Made by a program: the position numbers and the translations under genes
Shown: piece after piece, positions 32,875 to 37,130 of the stretch
How the letters are laid out: each line of letters begins with the position of its first letter
How positions within the stretch are numbered: position 1 is the first letter of the stretch
NCBI GenBank assembly: GCA_009602725.1
Contig: WELB01000216.1
Location: 112,042-149,171, forward strand
Direction: 5' to 3'
DNA length: 37,130 bases
DNA from: Spirogloea muscicola
Lineage: Eukaryota; Streptophyta; Zygnematophyceae; Spirogloeales; Spirogloeaceae
Notes under the pieces: model-generated
The model's database searches: none
Seen by the model: the letters and a program-made list of their open reading frames with translations, nothing else
What the model was told of the DNA's origin: nothing

Positions 32875-33358
32875 GAGCACCAAACAGCATGCTCCTTTGC
32901 AGCAGCCCCTCCTGCCTGACCATAAGGTCATTTGGTCCTTGCTGTCCCCACCTTGCAGAGCCTTGCTTATTTATGTGATCCTTGTGGATGTACATGCGAT
33001 TGACACATCACGCTAGGTTGAGATGAGGCCGTCTAGAACCTGCAAAGGTCAGCAAGGCCTAATGAAGCCAAGCGGGTCTGCCACTACCCACCTTGTAACA
33101 ATTATTCCCAGCACTATTGCCGCATAACTCATCTTGCATTACTGCACTGCGCTGCAGTGGATCTCAATGACCTTGTGCTGGTTTTGACAATTATTGCTGC
33201 ATGAATTATCAACTGGAAACAAATATTGACAATGGTGAATCATCTGCAACCTCGCTGTGCGCACAGCAAAGCGCTGGTGCTAATGCAAGGCAGGCTCTCA
33301 CAAGAGATTGCCTTGCAGAGTCCAATTTGCCGATTCTAAAATCTGGTCTAAGTTGCCG

Positions 33359-36258
33359 TCAAAGCTTGCTGATGGGCCTGACGGGGCAGCCGCCGTCAAA
33401 TGCCTCTTGCAGCACATCCTCCACCTTCTGTGCTGGCAGGATCTGCAGGCACAGCATGCACGGAAAAATACTATCAGATGTCCTGCAAAGACGCCCACGT
33501 GAGCTCTCTGATCAGAGTCCCCTTCTTGGAGCAGCAAGGTGTGAAGACAAGTGAGAGCACGAGCTTCCGAGCTTACAACCCAAGCAAGCATCAGTGCAGT
33601 AGGAAGTATGAATCACGCAGCCTTTACTGGGTCCTGAACGAGCTCGCAAGTGCAGATGTACCTACCTCCATGCTGGCAAGGATGGCCCCTGGGACCTCTG
33701 CGAGATCCTTGAGGTTCTTCTCAGGGAGGATGACGCGCCTGATGCCGAACCGATGCGCAGCTAGGATCTGCGAGGCACGCCGGTCATCAACTTGAGCCAG
33801 CAGTTCTAGCAACAGTGCTAGGCTTGATACAGAGAGTGGCGGGCTATCTTGCGAAGACAGCCACACATTGGTCGACAGCATGGGCTTGAGAGCATCTCGA
33901 TGAGGTCCAAATCTAGATCTATTCATCGTGTGGGCATTGAAGTCTATCTGCATCTTGATTTTCTTAGATTTGGGCATTGGATCAGCAGTGACAGCACACA
34001 TCTTCATTTGCCTTCTTGCCATTAGCTTGTCTGCTGCTCCAGTCTCAACAATACACTAGCCATAGCAATCACCATATGCAGGAATGAGAACAAGGTACAG
34101 AGAGGCTGGCACTGCAAACGCATGTCTTGAATTATCACACCTTCTCCTTGACGCCACCAACTGGCAGGACCAGGCCGCGCAGCGTCATCTCGCCAGTCAT
34201 GGCAGTGTCGCCGCGCGCGCGGCGCCGTGCCAGCAGTGACACCAGCGCCGTCACCAGCGTCACGCCAGCGCTGGGGCCGTCCTTGGGCACCGCGCCGGCG
34301 GGGAAGTGAATGTGGATGTCGCGGCCCTCCATGAGGTTGGCGCTTGCCGCCTCCGTGCTCTCCAGCGCTAGGTCCGCTGCACGCGCCCTCACCTATGCAG
34401 CCGCCAGAATGGATCGTCAAGCCCAACAAGCCTTCCTCCACATAGGATCATGACAACACGTTTGCCATATAGTGTCCAGAGCTATATCTATCCAGGAACT
34501 CAAGGTCTACCACCGACTTTGAGTCAGTGGTCGTCCCAAGTAGAGGTAATCCCAGACCCAGATTGCTCTCATTTGGGATCAAACATTTCAATAGTCGCCT
34601 AGACCGTCGACCCTAAAGCCTAAACCCTAAACCCCCTAAACCCTGAACCCCTAAACCCTAAACCCGACGATCCAATTCTGAATTCCTGAAACCTAAGCCA
34701 AAACCCTGACCCTAAATCCTACACCCTAAGCCAGTGATTGTCTTACCCAAGTGAGAGCAATCTGTGCGGACTCCTTGATGACCTCGCCGAGCTGCCCGGT
34801 GAGATGCAAGTCGCCCTTGCCCAGCATCGTGCTTGCCTCAACAAACTGCACCTCGCCACCCACAGCAGTCCACACCAGCCCCACTGCGACGCCCGGCGTC
34901 GCCACGCGCTCCGCAGCCTCCCGTCCATCAAACTTGGGCGGCTGAGCTCACACCACCACACGTGGTCGCCGGCAAAACATCCAGCTGACATTAGCTAAGG
35001 ATCAAGCCCACGGCGAAGGAGCTGACGAGAACTACTGCAACTCGAGAGTACGTCGAGCTTGATATATCAACACAGCAAACCATTGGGTGTGTACTCTGAG
35101 CTGCAACTTCATGGAACTCTGGCTGTAAGGCGATTGTTCTAGTGAGCACTGAGCGCGTGCAGGTGAGAGATGGGAGGGGGCTATGATCCTCACCCCAAGG
35201 ACTGCCTCGAGCATCGCCTCGTCTGCAACCATGGTCTGTATTTCGACCATTGCATCCGCCACTTCCTTCCCCTGCACCAGGTAGGCATGTATCAGCAACC
35301 AGCAATACTAAAGTAAAAACCATTGTAAAATGTCAGCTGGCAAAGCCGAGTTGCTAACTGCCATGAGGCTGCTTAAAAGGCCGCCATTGAAGGGCCTTGG
35401 TGACCTTCACCCACCTGCAGGCCAATGGCCCCCAGTTCCATCTCGACCTCGGCGCCTTCAACGTAGCCGCCGTCAGCCACAGCGGCTGCCGAGGTGGTCG
35501 GGGCCTGAGCTGCCACCGGCCGTGTAAGCCGTGCAGCGTGTGCCCACTGCGCGACGTGCACAGCAGCGCGCCGCGCCAGCGCCGCCAGGTGGCGCCCAAG
35601 CGACCGCACGCCCGCCTCGCGCGTGTACCGGTTGATCAACAGCAGCACGACGTGCTGCAAACAAGTTGAGTTGCCCCAAGCAACCAAGGTGAATGACAAG
35701 GCATCATTGTCTCTTTTTACATCACTTTGTCAAGCTGTTAGAACCAGCTGACATCTTGCCTTGCCCTCGCCGTACTGCGTACTGCAATGTATCAACGGAT
35801 TACTCAAAAACTATCAACATCAAAAGCAGTAAAGTAGCCAGCAGGCCCTCGGCTTCGATGGCAGCGGCGGCTGCCACAGAAGCAGCCGGTAGATAGGCGT
35901 CCTGGCAAGTGACGGCAGCTCATCTTACATCGGGGATGCGAAGGTGGCGAGCCGTGATGCCGTGCTGCTCGAGAGTGCGCGGCACAAGGTGGCGGACTGC
36001 AATCCGCTGCTTCTCCTCCGGCGTATACCCCGGCAGCTCAATGACCTCCATGCGGTCGAGCAGCGGCGCCGGAATGGGCGCAGCGCGGTTCGCCGTTGCC
36101 ACAAACACGACCTTGGACAGGTCGAACGGCACACTCAAGTAGCTGCCGCGGCCGCCGGTCAAGGGAAAGCACGGCGGAACTGGCTGCCAAGCAGAGGCTC
36201 CACTTGCGGCGGCAACAAGCGATGCGCAAGGGGGAGGATACTGGTCATTGAAGGTGCG

Positions 36259-36291
<33 letters not shown>

Positions 36292-36372
36292 GGCGGCGGG
36301 GTCGCCGCGCACGTCCGCGCCCGTCTTGTCAATCTCGTCCAAGAGCATCACAGGATTGTTGACGCCAACACG
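33359..36372 (-). CDS. LON2: LON2-type ATP-dependent Lon protease with peroxisomal signal; N-terminal part outside window
   Basis: Serine-lysine AAA+ protease that degrades or refolds matrix proteins; the LON2 branch acts in peroxisomes. Exons on the minus strand: 36372-36242 (Walker [12 protein letters not shown]), 36132-35929 ([25 protein letters not shown]), 35654-35415 ([20 protein letters not shown]), 35271-35194 ([12 protein letters not shown]), 34941-34747 ([19 protein letters not shown]), 34392-34141 ([19 protein letters not shown] with catalytic Ser; PVGGVKEK with catalytic Lys), 33767-33666 ([13 protein letters not shown]) and 33442-33359. It ends CPVRPISKL-stop: the last three residues are a canonical PTS1, with TGA at 33359-33361 on the complement. 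The substrate-binding domain and Walker A are not seen to the right of 36372 and are probably upstream exons beyond the window. An Ala/Thr-rich insert (near 35500) and a telomere-like intron block are unusual. Convergent with the MscS-type gene. Confidence 0.93.
34604..34735. repeat. Interstitial telomere-like (CCCTAAA) block in a LON2 intron
   Basis: About 130 bases contain many perfect or one-off copies of CCCTAAA (such as CCTAAACCCTAAACC and CCCCTAAACCCTAAACCC), fading rightward into diverged forms. It lies in the intron between exons 34941-34747 and 34392-34141, close to the 5' splice site; on the gene's own strand it reads TTTAGGG. Confidence 0.9.
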
Positions 36373-37130
36373 CTGCACTCAGAGCCCGGGAATCAATTGC
36401 CGCATCATCGAGTTGGGTTTTGGGTTCATAGAGCAGCCTGGAGTGCGGCAGGGCCTGCAGGATTACGAGCAGGTGAATAGAGGAGGGAAGGAAGGGTGGG
36501 AAGGGAGGGAGATAGTGGGGCCTGACCGGCGAAGGCGGGTACCGGCCAGGCTAGCGGCGGGTAAAGGAGAAAGGGTGAGGTAATAGCAATTCCAGGCTAC
36601 ACTGGCCTTGGGGATTAAGGGTGGAGGGCAGAGCAGCTATAGCGACGACGACAGGAGCGACGACGACAGCGGCGGCGGCAGCGGGGGAGAATTGGCTCAG
36701 GGTAGGAGACTGGACCGAGTAGAACTGCTCGGTCCTAGCCCTCCGCTCGCTTATGCCGGTCAGAAAGGATGGCATTCAGTGCATCTCGAAGATAGACATA
36801 ATCGTTTACAGAAATCGTTGGATGCCTCTACAGGTCCGTTTATATACAAGGTCGTTGGCAAGAACAATTCCGGTCCTGACCAGGCCGAAGAGTTGGTTCT
36901 GCAATACTTGTGTGGATGCTGACCCAACTCTTCGGCCTGGTCAGGACCAGGAAGGCGGGGATCTGCAAACGGTTAGAGTGAATGAGGTGGAGGTGGGGTG
37001 CGTATAGGGGGCCTGTTGGAAGGGGGGGGCAGGGACAGCAGGAGGAGTGGAGACAGGGAAGGGGGGGAGGGAGAGGGAGAGCGTGAGGCAGAAGGAGAGG
37101 GGTAAGAGATGGGGAAAAGAGGAGAGGTAA
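36373..37130. other. Right-edge non-coding region (probable LON2 intron or upstream spacer)
   Basis: No Lon N-terminal or Walker A sequence is seen on the minus strand. The region holds purine-rich tracts (about 36478-36515 and 36980-37130) and a perfect inverted repeat (36872-36948). Open frames on either strand are low-complexity or unrecognised. It could be a long intron of LON2 carrying inserted repeats. Confidence 0.5.
36872..36948. repeat. Perfect 25-base inverted repeat with 27-base loop
   Basis: Left arm 36872-36896 starts GGTCCTGACCAGGCCGAAGA. Right arm 36924-36948 is its exact reverse complement, ending TTCGGCCTGGTCAGGACC. The spacer is 27 bases (36897-36923). The hairpin would be GC-rich and stable. 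Confidence 0.9.

Noticed and set aside
35944-36583. Plus-strand frame of 178 codons over the LON2 exons
   Set aside because: The minus strand here encodes unmistakable Lon sequence; the plus frame is its shadow.
36551-36922. Small open frames at the right edge on both strands
   Set aside because: Low-complexity Ala/Val/Ser/Asp composition and overlap with the inverted repeat; no protein feature.

Overview
This is nuclear DNA from a green-lineage (Viridiplantae) organism, most likely a unicellular green alga and perhaps a trebouxiophyte. The evidence is: many short coding exons separated by GT–AG introns of roughly 100–400 bases; plant-type orthologues (a cystathionine gamma-synthase, an EFR3/EFOP-type PI4-kinase scaffold, a LON2-type protease ending in SKL, a plant-type DUF815 ATPase); and scattered degenerate copies of the plant telomere word CCCTAAA. 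There is no bacterial operon structure. Clade placement below Viridiplantae is inference. One assembly gap of 753 Ns (10883-11635) and a single N (28875) are present.

Layout, left to right: (1) a secreted-type multicopper oxidase, + strand, up to 4616; (2) a repeat-bearing intergenic stretch, 4617-6352; (3) EFR3-like scaffold, - strand, 6353-10815; (4) the gap, lying in the divergent promoter; (5) cystathionine gamma-synthase, + strand, to 15040; (6) a repeat island, 15041-18060, with two 5'-truncated LINE 3' ends and copies of a short dispersed repeat; (7) a DUF815-type P-loop ATPase, + strand, 18098-22386; (8) an EndoU endoribonuclease, - strand, 22521-25092, tail to tail with the previous gene and with a broken frame at its catalytic motif; (9) a divergent promoter with telomere-like words and a GCC array; (10) splicing factor SF3B5, + strand, 26145-27142; (11) a second repeat island, 27420-28500; (12) an MscS-type channel, + strand, 28856-32874, with a LINE scrap in its first intron and one apparent frameshift; (13) peroxisomal LON2-type protease, - strand, 33359-36372, whose N-terminal half is not in the window; (14) a non-coding right edge with a perfect 25-base inverted repeat and a purine-rich tract.

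The genes do not form a pathway. They are ordinary housekeeping and membrane or secretory functions in alternating convergent and divergent pairs: copper oxidase chemistry, phosphoinositide scaffolding, methionine synthesis, a probable organelle ATPase, RNA cleavage, splicing, mechanosensation and peroxisomal protein quality control. I assigned exons by joining splice sites that keep frame and restore family motifs; where that failed I say so.

I did not find a clearly new biological system. The observations most worth a second look are the disrupted EndoU active site, the MscS frameshift, the axial-position threonine in the copper oxidase, the interstitial telomere-like blocks, the perfect hairpin near the right edge, and a short repeat family shared by both repeat islands.
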